Shown here piece after piece: positions 19,701 through 28,902 of a stretch of DNA of 30,399 nt; the first letter of the stretch is position 1; each line of letters starts with the position of its first letter. The notes below the pieces were generated by a model. It did not search any database and was not told the DNA's origin. It saw nothing but the letters and a program-made list of their open reading frames with translations. Source of the DNA: Chara braunii (taxonomy: Eukaryota; Streptophyta; Charophyceae; Charales; Characeae); the NCBI GenBank assembly GCA_003427395.1, contig BFEA01000239.1, forward strand, positions 2,014,468 through 2,044,866, written 5' to 3'. The position numbers and the translations under genes were made by a program.

Positions 19701-19764
19701 GCAAACTGTTTCGTCAGAGTTTCACCTACCTACTCATCAGGAGGCTGAAGCCTCAACAGTCTGC
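19701..19764 (-). ncRNA. Type III hammerhead ribozyme
   Basis: Minus strand, from 19764 to 19701. Stem III: GCAGACTGT (19764-19756) pairs with ACAGTTTGC (19709-19701), nine pairs including one G-U. The cleavage-site base is U (19755), after U16.1 (19756). Stem I is a closed hairpin, GAGGC (19754-19750), loop TTCA, GCCTC (19745-19741). The core CUGAUGA is at 19740-19734 and GAAA at 19712-19709. Stem II (19733-19713) starts with G-C and U-A pairs and continues less regularly (A.G, G.U, G-C) with an 11-base loop. All invariant core bases of the family are present. The open stem III makes it type III, the form found in plant retrozymes and viroid-like RNAs. Self-cleavage would occur between 19755 and 19754. 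Weak stem II is the main doubt. Confidence 0.75.
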
Positions 19765-19799
19765 AGAATCCCCTAACTGATTACACTGTAAGCGATCAG

Positions 19800-21648
19800 G
19801 TCTGTATTTGAACGGTTCATGGGTGAACCGACTGAGTTTTTGGCCAGTTGGTTGGTCGCCCAGTATATCCTAAACCACGAGTATGTTTCCCTGCCATTTT
19901 TTCAAAGTTGCGGCTTGCATGCTGGTGCAAATTTCAGGGCTCGGCTGCGAGAGTAAAATGCCTGGCAGAGCCATTTCGTTTTGTTTTTTGCTGCGCAGCG
20001 CATTCCCAGCCTCGGAGGAAAGTACCGCGGAAGTACGGGTGGTTCGATCTGTGCAACTGGGCGTTGCCCTAAGGGACTGGTCCCTCTAGCAAAGAGGACG
20101 GGATGAAGAGCCCGAATCTGGATGTGTTCTAAGCAGAGATCCAGAAAACGCAGGTCATTTGCGATCTTCTGGCAAACTTCTGCACTTCTCTACAAACACG
20201 TGCAGATTCGGGCATGAAGAGCAATCCTCTTTGCTGATAGGACCTCGCCCCAAGTGTCTTCCTCGGAGGTTATTTTGGCCTTTTGTTTTCCCCGAGGACG
20301 CATGGAAGATTGATTATCACTCACGATTTGCCTGAGACCACTGCTATGGCTGCATTTCTGAATCTGACCCGCCATCAATTCCCTGTCAGCCCTTTCCATT
20401 TCAGGGCATTCTCACGCTTGCACTGTCCAGAACGTATCTGACCACAGTTGTGGCCAGTGCCACTAAGCTCTTTCCAGAACGTATCGGACCGCAGTTATGG
20501 CCAGGCCTGCAAAGGGTACACGAGTGAAAACAAGAAAACGACGGCCGTCTTTCTTTCCAGCTGCTGGCAGTAGGTCCAGCAGAGAGGGCGGTGCCAGCGC
20601 CAATCGACAAAATTTCCCCTACCGGTTCCCACCGCCTCCAGGCTCGGCAAAACTCAGCATGCAGGGGGCGTGAAGGTTTGGTAGACAGGCCTGGGTGCAC
20701 TGGTGGTGTAAAGGGGAGCTGCTCACAGAAGACTGAATGCCCCAAACCTTTGCTGTTGGCAAGCAAAGCTACAAAGGAATGGCCTTGAACCACCGGTACG
20801 TGGCACCAGCCACCTTGAGAATCACAATTGACGAGTCCAGAAAAATAGGGGGCTTGGGGCAGGCAGACCGAAATGTATGGTGGCGCCAGCCAGAACTGGA
20901 AAAAAAAGACTGCGATGGCATTTCGACTCGAGACTCGTGAATTTGGCCATGGATGTACTGGTGCCTCTAAGCCTCCCCAAACAGCAACCTCGTTTCGAAG
21001 GGAAAAAAAAGGGAAAAGTAGGGTGCAGTCAAGGTTTTCAGTTTCAAGTGCGTTGCAGTCACCGTTTCACGAATTTTGCTCCAAAGCGAGAAAAATCATG
21101 AATGTATCCAACCCAGCTTTAGGGTGGGTGGGGATGTGTTGTATTTGAGGGTTGCCTGAAGTGGATTTAGAATGGAAAACGTGACTGCGCCATAGTTACC
21201 CCGAAAAGAGAAGTGGAAACCTCTGAGTGTGGAACTGTCCCTGGTCTGGATCCCAACTTTCACCAGATCTAGAGAATGTCCCCGATGCCGGGCCAAGGTG
21301 GATGTCCTTTGCTTTGGAAACTGTCAGTGACCGGTCCACAGAAATGGTCTGTTTGGGAGTTGTAAAACTCTATGAACATTGTTCTTTTCATTACAAGTCC
21401 TTGAACCAGCACTGCCCCCAACCCTCGAAATGCACCGTAGCCATGGCCAGCCAGTGGTGGACTGGTGGGCTTGGCCTTGGGTATTCGGCCGCTTTCCACA
21501 AAATGTTCTCTCCGACTTTGGTGGCAAATTTTCATGTGCAGAATAAGTAGCAAAAAAAACTGCAGATGTTCAGGGGCATGGATTGAGTGCTGATCTGTTG
21601 AGAAAAAGGAAAAAGAAAGCCATCGTTTGTATTGTGCGTAGTATCAAT
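19800..21648. other. Anonymous non-coding DNA with small repeats
   Basis: No gene is supported; frames on both strands are short and lack family motifs. Small structures seen: an inverted pair CCCGAATCTG (20111-20120) and CAGATTCGGG (20203-20212), each next to the direct repeat atgaagagc; a tandem unit of 47-base period at about 20426-20504 (TCCAGAACGTATC..GACC twice); and TAAACCACGAGTATGTTTCC at 19871, which recurs with one change at 22261. Confidence 0.5.
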
Positions 21649-21778
21649 GGGACGCTGGACCCGGTTTCCAGCAGGTGCTGCTCCCCACCAATAGATGGAG
21701 CCTCCCCGGGGGTGCTAGTTGTGTCTGCTCTTACCAGCACACCTAGCACCCGACCGGGTTGTTTTCCCAAAAAAAAAA
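21649..21778 (+). repeat. Structured tail module (GGGACGCTGG family), second copy, with A-tail
   Basis: Begins GGGACGCTGGACCCGG and ends in an A-run (21769-21778). H1 GCTGGA/TCCAGC and H2 GCTCC/GGAGC are conserved. H3 is GGTGCTAG (21711-21718) with CTAGCACC (21743-21750), plus GTGT/ACAC inside and the same CTCTTA loop. The H3 stem sequence differs from that of the LINE copy but is fully complementary. Sequence upstream of 21649 does not resemble the LINE, so this is either a 5'-truncated LINE or a short independent SINE using the same tail. Confidence 0.75.
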
Positions 21779-22637
21779 GAAAGTAAAAAGAAAACGGAAA
21801 AGGCCAGAGCTGAAGTTGTGCATAGGAAGAAAAAGACTGTTGGCAGCAAGAATGTGCATTGTTTTCTCCCGGCTGCGACCAGTACCAATTGGTTTTGGCT
21901 CGGTGGGCGGGGCTCGGAAAAGAAGTGTCGGTTCATTCAAATAGTAGAGACCAGTGGTGGTCAATGTACTGGGTGCCTGCCAACTTGCTGAACTGTACAG
22001 GTGACAAGACTTCAAAACCCCATTGATGGGTGGAATGGTGTGAGGGAGTGAAACTCCCCCTGCTTCTTGTCCCTACCCCCCGTGATCACCCTTCTATCTT
22101 TGTAATTTTGTCCCCTCTTGCCCCGAGTGTATAGAAATACAGTTCGAGCCTCCCTTTTCTGGTGTGCAATTTTTGGACTCGCCTAAATTTCTGAGCTGGA
22201 GTACTGGGTGCCGCACAATACTTCTTGTCCGGTAGGCTGACCCTGTCCACGGCAGCAGCTTAAACCACCAGTATGTTTCCCAGCTACATTGTTCCGACCC
22301 GGTGGGTTAGAACGTCACAAAATCGCGGAGCGGGCCTACCGCGCTTGCCGCTAGGCGGGTCTGCCGTACGAAAAAAAAGTAAAAATTGTACGCTCGTACA
22401 ATCCATAGTACGGGCGTAAAAATTGTAAGCAAAAGTACGCAACCCACGAGGGAATTAATAATTTAATAGTGAGTCTCTAGGGCTCCAAAACAAGAAAAAC
22501 GAAACATAGGGGCATGACCCCCCTTGTGTGGTGTAATTGAAAAAAGAAAGGTCTTTTTAAAAAATTTAATGTTTTTTTAAACAATTGGCGGGGTTTTGGA
22601 CCATCAGTGAGCACAGGAAGTTGGGAACAGGGCAGCA
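21779..22637. other. Anonymous DNA, AT-rich in part
   Basis: No gene recognised. Contains a perfect palindrome ATTGTACG-CT-CGTACAAT at 22386-22403 within a stretch of repeated GTACG words (about 22368-22440). Confidence 0.45.
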
Positions 22638-22638
22638 T

Positions 22639-22645
22639 GCGCGCG

Positions 22646-22706
<61 letters not shown>
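22639..22706 (+). repeat. Compound (GC)n(GA)n microsatellite
   Basis: About 22 bases of alternating GC followed by about 45 bases of alternating GA. The GC part can form Z-DNA in principle. The apparent Arg/Glu-repeat ORFs across it are not genes. Confidence 0.95.
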
Positions 22707-22708
<2 letters not shown>

Positions 22709-22732
22709 GTGCATTTCATTTTGGCTGCATTC

Positions 22733-22918
22733 GTTATCAGAGTGCACTTTTTACACAAACTCAATGCACCCTGACAACGAAAGTATGTATACATTCGTTC
22801 AGGGTGCACTCTTTACACAAACTTGATGCACCCTGATAACCAGTGTATACAAGCTATCTCTTCCGATCTGGTGCAGCCAAAGTGAGGGTGCATCTGGTGC
22901 AGCCAAAGTGAGGGTGCT
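22733..22918. repeat. Cluster of AGGGTGCA / TGCACCCT words in direct and inverted copies
   Basis: Two direct copies of a unit of about 45 bases (about 22733-22781 and 22797-22841) share tttacacaaact. Each is bounded by inverted TCAGGGTGCA and TGCACCCTGA (first copy TCAGAGTGCA). To the right, CTGGTGCAGCCAAAGTGAGG occurs twice in tandem, each ending with the same GGGTGC word. A 12-base adapter match (22858-22869) lies inside the cluster. Confidence 0.7.
22858..22869 (+). other. Possible residual Illumina adapter end
   Basis: CTCTTCCGATCT is identical to the last 12 bases of the common Illumina adapters, and what follows is where an insert would start. A chance 12-base match is unlikely but not excluded. 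The preceding bases (AAGCTAT) do not continue the adapter. Confidence 0.45.
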
Positions 22919-22929
22919 ACTTGTTGACG

Positions 22930-23580
22930 AAGCCCTCGACATATGCTCACCCCCTTCCCAACCCGCTATGAACCCCCCCCCAAAAAAAATAAAAAATAAA
23001 AAAATTTGGGCGGAAAAGGCGTACAAGTGCTTACAACACCCACACCCCTGTTGTACGATATGTACGGGGGCCACCTTGCGTACATAGCATACAATGGTAC
23101 GCCTGGCCACGCCAAACAATTTGCCGCCAGCATGCGTTCGTCAGTTTTTGGTGCGTGGGAGTGTGTTGGAAAAAATTGTTGGGATGGACGAGTGGCTTAA
23201 CCAGCGTGTGTATGTGTATGTCCGGCAGGTGGCCAGGCTAGTTCAAGCCACCAGAAAAGGGTACTGCCACACAAGCGTTTGAGCGCAGCAAGATGTTCCC
23301 AAACGCTGTTGGAGAGCAAATTATCTTGCCAAGTAAACCACCACCACCACCTCCCCGCCCAACTAGCCTGCCCGCCACCCCCAACCCCGCCTGTTAACGT
23401 GGGCCCGTGGGATGGGTCGACCTACCAGGCCTTCTGGCCTGGCGGTGGCTGGTAGACCTTTGCCCACGCAGGTTAGGATTATTAGGCATGGGCAGACATC
23501 CTGCAGCGGCAAAAACCTGCTCGGAGGTGGTGGGCAATTTTTGAGACCTACCACTCTTCCTAGATTGCGAATAACACATT
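22930..23580. other. Anonymous DNA
   Basis: No gene recognised. Holds a C-run and A-run (about 22974-22988) and a CCACC-rich stretch (about 23336-23380). Confidence 0.4.
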
Positions 23581-23581
23581 C

Positions 23582-23653
23582 GGGTTATTAACTGAGTTGG
23601 TAGAGTGCCTCGTTTACACCGAGAGAGCCAGCGGTTCGAGTTCGTTATTACCC
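23582..23653 (+). pseudogene. tRNA-Val(UAC)-like remnant of bacterial/organelle type
   Basis: 72 bases fold as a tRNA: acceptor GGGTTAT with ATTACCC (one mismatch); positions 8-9 TA; D arm with AGTTGGTAGAG and a compensatory A10-T25 pair; anticodon stem and loop CCTCG-TTTACAC-CGAGA giving anticodon UAC; T loop TTCGAGT with a partly wobble T stem. It resembles bacterial and organelle tRNA-Val(UAC) (GGGTGAT...ATCACCC in E. coli) more than nuclear Val tRNAs. The mismatches suggest a decayed transfer, probably of organelle DNA into the nucleus, or a tRNA-derived repeat head. Confidence 0.6.
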
Positions 23654-23657
23654 AGAT

Positions 23658-23715
23658 GGGAAAATAGCTTCGTTGGTTAGAGTGCTGGTCTGTCACGCCA
23701 GAAAATTATTTTGCC
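23658..23715 (+). pseudogene. tRNA-Asp(GUC)-like fragment lacking the T arm
   Basis: Four bases after the Val-like remnant. GGGAAAATAGCTT is followed by GTTGGTTAGAGTG and an anticodon arm CTGGT-CTGTCAC-GCCAG with anticodon GUC, very like bacterial/organelle tRNA-Asp. The T arm is absent; TTTTGCC at 23709-23715 could pair with GGGAAAA except for one position, but this may be chance. Read as a truncated tRNA, it supports a common origin with its neighbour. Confidence 0.5.
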
Positions 23716-23818
23716 TAAACTATCCAACGTCACCACTCTGGAATGTCCAAGACCATTTTGAGAGAAAACCCCTCGGAACATTTTCCAATCATTATGTCAT
23801 CTCTACCTGCGATGCCTA

Positions 23819-23913
23819 CATCCGTCATTCATCAATTGAGTCATCCGCCATTCATCAATTGAGTCACCCGCCATTTGTCAATTATTGAATCATCCGCCAT
23901 TTGTCCATTGAGT
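23819..23913 (+). repeat. Tandem repeat, four units of about 23 bases
   Basis: Consensus CATCCGCCATTCATCAATTG followed by AGT, repeated four times with increasing divergence; one unit carries a short internal ATT insertion. Non-coding. Confidence 0.85.
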
Positions 23914-24718
23914 AGTTGGCGAAATCCCCGGATAACTAATTTAATAAACACCCTGCTCAGACAACAACCGGATTATGAGTCTCCTCGGCCAATTTCGATT
24001 CACAGTGGACACGTTTTTCGTAAGTTAAGAGTCACGAAGCTCAAGCTCTCTCCTCCAGTTATTAGAGTAATAAATGCAAACTGCAGTGGACCCTTATCAT
24101 CGCACAATCGCAAAATCAACAGCCAGATTGGGTCCTCCGTTTGTTGGGTCTGCCCGCCAATTTTGCAATTCTGTGACTAAAAGGCGGGCTATCGTGAGTA
24201 TGCCGTTGATGGACAGCAAAACAAGGCATAGCAAAACAAGAAGAGAGCAGAACAACAGAGAAATGCAGTGATCAAATTAAGCCGCTGGTAGAGTGTCCAT
24301 GCAGACTTGGGAATGGAAACGGAGGCAATGCTAGAATTTCGGTGGTGCAGGGCTACAGCCTACAGGACCACAATGATTGGCAATTTGGCAGTGCCATCAA
24401 AAAAAAGGAAAAAAAAGAGAAGTGCACCGCTGGCAGGTTCTCCAAAGCTTGGCACACCATGTGAATACAGTATGGCAAAAAGAGGCTTGGATGGGGGGAA
24501 AAAAAAAAAAAAGAGAGAGAGTGTCGTTACTCTGTTGTATGAGTGTTGGTCCTTTAAAATGTCCATGGGAAGCTTAGCATGACCCCTGCACCAGCAAGAA
24601 AGAAAAAAAGATGGTGTACAAGTAGACAACCATGGCCCCTACGCTATAAAAAAAAAACAGGTGCTTGTGTACATTGAAAAGAGGGAAGGAAATGAGAAGA
24701 AACAAAACAATTGTGATC
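23914..24718. other. Anonymous DNA
   Basis: No gene recognised. A-runs occur at about 24400-24420, 24500-24513 and 24649-24658. Confidence 0.4.
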
Positions 24719-24830
24719 TAGGCCACCAGCCGGGCGGCCCGGGTTACCTTGTTTTCCCGGGCGGCCCGGCCGTGCAAGGACAAGTGAAGGTCCCAGAGAA
24801 AACAAAAAACAAAAACAAAAACAAAAAAAA
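24719..24830 (+). repeat. 3' end of the GC-inverted-repeat SINE family, plus-strand copy
   Basis: CTAGGCCACCAG (compare CTAGGCTACCAG in the 19.1-kb copy) precedes arms CCGGGCGGCCCGGG (24730-24743) and CCCGGGCGGCCCGG (24756-24769), complementary except for one central position, then AGGTCCCAGAG and an A-rich tail with CAAAAA units to about 24832. No tRNA-like head is seen upstream, so the copy is probably 5' truncated. Confidence 0.65.
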
Positions 24831-24874
24831 AAATCGAAAACACCGATGCTATGCAGAAAAATAAACTGCACAAC

Positions 24875-25016
24875 TTTTTTTCTTTTTTTGTTCAGGGCCA
24901 GGTCCTCTACCCCTTGGGTGTTAAGAGCCCCAGAGGGTAGAGGCCGGCATGGTTCATCGACGGCTCCTTTCTATTGGTGGGGAGCTGCACCTGCTGGAAA
25001 CCGGGTCCAGCGTCCC
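24875..25016 (-). repeat. Structured tail module (GGGACGCTGG family), third copy, with A-tail
   Basis: Minus strand from GGGACGCTGGACCCGG at 25016 to an A-run (plus-strand T-run 24875-24889). H1 and H2 are conserved (H2 GCTCC/GGAGC, loop containing CCACCAATAGA). H3 is CCTCTACCC with GGGTAGAGG (plus-strand 24935-24943 and 24904-24912), with inner CTGGGG-type pairs and the CTCTTA loop. The stem sequence is again unlike the other copies but complementary. Confidence 0.75.
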
Positions 25017-25029
25017 TTCCAATGGATAA

Positions 25030-25486
<457 letters not shown>

Positions 25487-25501
25487 CGTTCTTTCTCTGC
25501 A

Positions 25502-26057
25502 CTAGGGAACTCTCCAATCCCGTCTCCTACCCTGCCTCCTACCCTGCCCGTTACAAGCTTTTTCAACACTGTTTTCTTCACCCTCCTCGTCACTGCCTTT
25601 CATGTTCTTGGAATCTTTGAAATCCATTCTCCTGGCGTCACTTTTCTTATCCCAATGGACGACTGTACCGCCCAGAACTGCGTTCTCATCTTCCCTTTCT
25701 TCCTCCCCAGTCTTCTGATTCCAACGATTCAGATCAGTGTTATCCTCATTCTCATCATCATCATCATCACCATGATCACTATCACGCATTATCACCATCA
25801 TTGTCTCCATCCCCAGTCTTCTGATTCCAGTGATTCACATCACCGTTATTGTCCTCCTCATCACTACTGTCAGCATCATCATCATTACCGTCATTATCAC
25901 CCCCTGAACTGTGAATGACATCCCGTCTATTCCTCAGATCGACATCATTCGTTCTCAATACCTCATCATCACCATTTTGAGGCCTATGGCACTGCCCTAA
26001 CACGCAGACCCATCTTAGTTCCCACCCACAGTTCAAGCACTGCACGTTCAACTCCAT
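25502..26057 (-). CDS. Possible acidic Asp/Asn-rich coding fragment, doubtful
   Basis: Two overlapping minus-strand frames (25810-25502 and 26057-25782) encode acidic low-complexity peptides (HGDDDDDENEDNTDLNRWNQ and NDGNDDDADSSDEEDNNGDV). Both contain WNQKTG, because a segment of about 105 bases is duplicated (near 25706 and 25812 on the plus strand). The frames are out of phase with each other. The right one also has a CxxC (QCLNCGWELRW). It could be an exon of an acidic nuclear protein or simply CAT/TCA microsatellite-derived sequence. No family can be named. Confidence 0.2.
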
Positions 26058-26059
26058 CG

Positions 26060-27000
26060 GAATCCCGCCGCCGTTTCTGCAGAGTATCCTTAATCTGCAG
26101 AATCGTTCCGGATGACTGTTTCTCGCTGTCGGTGACTCTCATGTTCGTTCTTGAAGCCGCCGCTTCTAAGTTCAATGGAGGAGGGCTCAGGAGGCTCCCA
26201 GCCTCGGTCTTGAAAGTGAGAGTAGATGAGAGGGGCAGGGGTGATTAAGCCCTTGAGGGGGCAACTTCTGAAAGCACCGGGCCAGGAAGGGCAGCTCCCG
26301 AAAGTACCGGGACACGAAGAGTGTGTGAGTGGGTTGTGGTAAGCCTGACAGAAAAGATAACGGCTGGGAGAGAAATGGGAGGGTGTGAAAGGTAAAAAAG
26401 GAAAAAAGGACCAGGGTTGGGGATGGCACCCCCTTGCATAACCACCTATTCAACACTTAGGTTTTCCACACAGTGATTTTTGTGGAAGGCTGGGAGTTGC
26501 ACCCCTCTGGACATAGCCCGAGGGCGCTACTGAATGTGAGAACTCGGTGTGAGAAAGCAAAGATTCATCCAGATCGGAAAGGCTCCAAACAAGGGCGTGA
26601 TAATAAAACATGAAATGAAAGACGAATCCAGGTGTATCAATTTTAATCTACCCTAGTAATCGAGGAGATCAACCACTCAAAAGTTTCCAGAAATGGAAAA
26701 GGACAAAAGCCGACCAGATAGCGTTCAGAAATCTAAGGGAAAAGATGGCAGGGACTTCAAGCTCGGAGGAATACACCACAACAAGCTGTCTACCCTATCC
26801 TCAAAAATCCAGAAAAGGTGCGTTAGGAGGGACACACCGCCACGGCCTGTTTTGTTCATCCAGGGCCGAATCATGGTGGCTACCTCGACGGACCTTTACT
26901 CATGATGCGTTCGGCGCGGTCAGAATGGAACTGCTAATTAGGGAAAGAACCTGAACTCGTTGGAAGGACGATACCGTGACAAATCTAACTACTCTGCGCG
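26060..27000. other. Anonymous DNA upstream of a long A-run
   Basis: No identified gene. From about 26690 to 26955 two plus-strand frames of about 70 codons overlap (one contains SSRAESWWLPRRTFTHDA). Coding status is unknown. The sequence could be the 3' part of a transcript-derived insertion, since an 82-base A-run follows. Confidence 0.35.

Positions 27001-27082
<82 letters not shown>
27001..27082 (+). repeat. 82-base A-run
   Basis: Uninterrupted A from 27001 to 27082. It is either the A-tail of a young plus-strand retroposed sequence or an assembly product. Poly-Lys and poly-Phe frames here are artefacts. Confidence 0.97.
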
Positions 27083-27083
<1 letters not shown>

Positions 27084-27889
27084 CACACCAAAAAGGGAAA
27101 GCTCTGGTCTCTGGCCAAGATCCATTTTCGCAAGCTTGCACTGGTACCAAGGGAAAGGAGGCGAGACACACCTGCTTTGTAAGAGTGCGTGATGCGGGGC
27201 TGCTTCCCTTAGTAACGGCAATACCAGCCCAGGAGTCTGTCCGACGCCGCCAAGTCCGGATGACTAGCGTCGGCTTGTTGTAGGTCAGTCAACGGTGCAG
27301 CCCAACTTCGAACTTCATAGAAGCCCACCTGTTCGTAATCTCCGCCGGATGCCGATCTGTACTTCGTTTCAGAGGTGATAGCGGTGCCTCTAGAAGCTGC
27401 CCTTCCTCAAGGTAGCCGCCCTTTTCTAACTCGCCCTCTTCCATTTCCCAAAGGGGGAAGTTGTCGGTACTATACCTACCACACGGAAGGGCATCATTCC
27501 ATAGGAAGCTCGCCGTGAACCCGCAACCTTCAGTTCAGAAGAATCTTTAAGTTCAATGTTTCAACTACTAAGTTCGAAAAACCACTCCCCCTGTTTCCAC
27601 CTCACCTACCCTCATACCAGGACAATTTCGTGCTGTGGATGCTCGAGTGCGTTTCCTCGACCCGACAACAGCCTCACAGCTCGCCTCTCCCGTGCTAAGC
27701 GCACCGGGCTATGGCGATAGAACTCCGCGACAAAAGCACTGAAACCCTAACGTCCGCGCGTCGCAAGGCTTGAGCGCTACGGCGCCCCCACTCGCTTCGT
27801 CCATCAACTGCACAACTTTTGGTTCGGGATCACATTGAAATTCTTTACCAAATTTAAACAAAAAATAAAAGAACAAAGTTTTTTTTTTT
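27083..27889. other. Anonymous GC/CG-rich DNA
   Basis: No frame longer than about 60 codons from 27284 to 27889. The stretch 27640-27800 is notably rich in CG dinucleotides compared with its neighbours. No rRNA or tRNA is recognised. Confidence 0.4.
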
Positions 27890-27940
27890 TTTGGGCCCAG
27901 CCGGGCAAGTGGTCCCGGGCCACTCTGGTAGCCTAGATTG
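27890..27940 (-). repeat. 3' end of the GC-inverted-repeat SINE family, third copy
   Basis: Minus sense: CTAGGCTACCAG (as in the 19.1-kb copy), then AGTGG...CCACT with GGCCCGGG and GCCCGGCTGGGCC words, then an A-run (plus-strand T-run 27879-27892). The stem differs from those of the other copies; the flank and tail are shared. Confidence 0.6.
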
Positions 27941-27959
27941 TTATATAATTTATATGTGA

Positions 27960-28268
27960 TTATCCGATGTTTCGCAGAAGGCCTTCAAGATCGTAGTAAA
28001 CCCTTTTGGGTTTTCTGTGACTGTGAGTCCAGAGGCCTACCTTCTTCCCCTGAATACAAGGTATGGTCATTTTCGTTGTATTTGTGACATCTTGCAGTCC
28101 AAATACAGTTATAACGACTGTAGGACGTGGAAATAAAGCGTCGAGTCCATAAATACGAAAGGTAGCACCCAACCCCTTAACACTGGTCATGCCCGTGCAA
28201 TGAGGATCTGATGCAGTGCTGATAATCAATCCATTCCTCAGGAGTCGGGACACTACCTCGTTGACAAC
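27960..28268 (-). CDS. Hypothetical protein fragment
   Basis: An open frame of about 100 codons without an ATG at its head (codons NEVVSRLLRNGLIISTASDP lead in; a stop lies a few codons upstream). It continues with FRIYGLDALFPRPTVVITVF and ends KRVYYDLEGLLRNIG. Composition looks protein-like rather than repetitive, and it ends just before the SINE-family 3' end at 27940. It may be an exon or a decayed transposon ORF. I do not recognise it. Confidence 0.3.
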   Translation of the reverse strand, partial: VVNEVVSRLLRNGLIISTASDPHCTGMTSVKGLGATFRIYGLDALFPRPTVVITVFGLQDVTNTTKMTIPCIQGKKVGLWTHSHRKPKRVYYDLEGLLRNIG

Positions 28269-28800
28269 CTCCGTTTAGGGACAATCCTGTCATCCCCTTT
28301 TCTTCTTCTTTTTTTTCCACCTTCCCTCACGCACTGGGGTGACTTTTGTGGGGGATACGTACTCCCTGTCATCCTCGTTTGCACACACACTGAGCTTTTC
28401 AATGTTTTTTCTTCGCAGGGGGGGACACTAGAGCATGGTACACAACAACACAGATTGAAAAGGCAACTGCACGTGACTTCCAAGACTTGCTCGATGAGAT
28501 GCACCTGGAGAAGCAATTGGCCAAATGCATGACGTGCATGTGGATGGGCGTATGCATGTCCAGGTGCATTCCAACTGGGCAAGCTACCTTGTGGAGTTGT
28601 AACCCTGAGAAGGCTAGCTGCCTTCAACACCTATTCATGATGACCACCTCGCCCTCCTTTTGTCGCCCCCCTCTCTTCTTTTCCTTCAATGTACAGTCCA
28701 TATGTGGGCAATTGTTGGCACGGCTAGGAGGGCAGATGGGACAGAACAGGGTGGGACTCGGAAAGGATAGCCCAAAAAAAAATTACATCTGCCCATTTCC
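28269..28800. other. Anonymous DNA
   Basis: No gene recognised in this stretch on either strand. Confidence 0.4.
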
Positions 28801-28802
28801 AG

Positions 28803-28868
28803 GTTGCAAATGTGAGAAAATAAAAGGCTGCGAAGATTGCAAATGTGAGAAAATAAAAGGCTGCGAAG
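28803..28868 (+). repeat. Two tandem 33-base units
   Basis: The unit begins TTGCAAATGTGAGAAAATAA and ends GCTGCGAAGA, repeated exactly. Because 33 is a multiple of three, a plus-strand frame reads two copies of the 11-residue peptide CKCEKIKGCED. That frame (28487-28969) otherwise lacks recognisable features and runs into the SINE, so coding is doubtful. Confidence 0.85.
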
Positions 28869-28902
28869 ATGGTTACTGTGATGAGATTCGGTCTCATATC
28901 CA

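Noticed and set aside
20401-20793. A 130-codon minus-strand frame.
   Set aside because: No motif, no similarity that I can recognise, and it overlaps the 47-base tandem repeat; treated as chance.
23819-23913. Regularly spaced repeats that might suggest a CRISPR array.
   Set aside because: Units are directly adjacent without unique spacers, diverge steadily, and lie in a eukaryotic context.
24942-25000. GGCCGGCATGG, which resembles the start of an HDV-type ribozyme.
   Set aside because: No matching 3' strand for P1 and no P3/P1.1 pairing follows; it is the reverse complement of the structured tail module.
26571-26579. AGATCGGAA, the start of the Illumina adapter reverse complement.
   Set aside because: Only nine bases match, which is expected by chance in a window of this size.
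26960-27283. Frames with long poly-Lys or poly-Phe runs.
   Set aside because: They are translations of the 82-base A-run.
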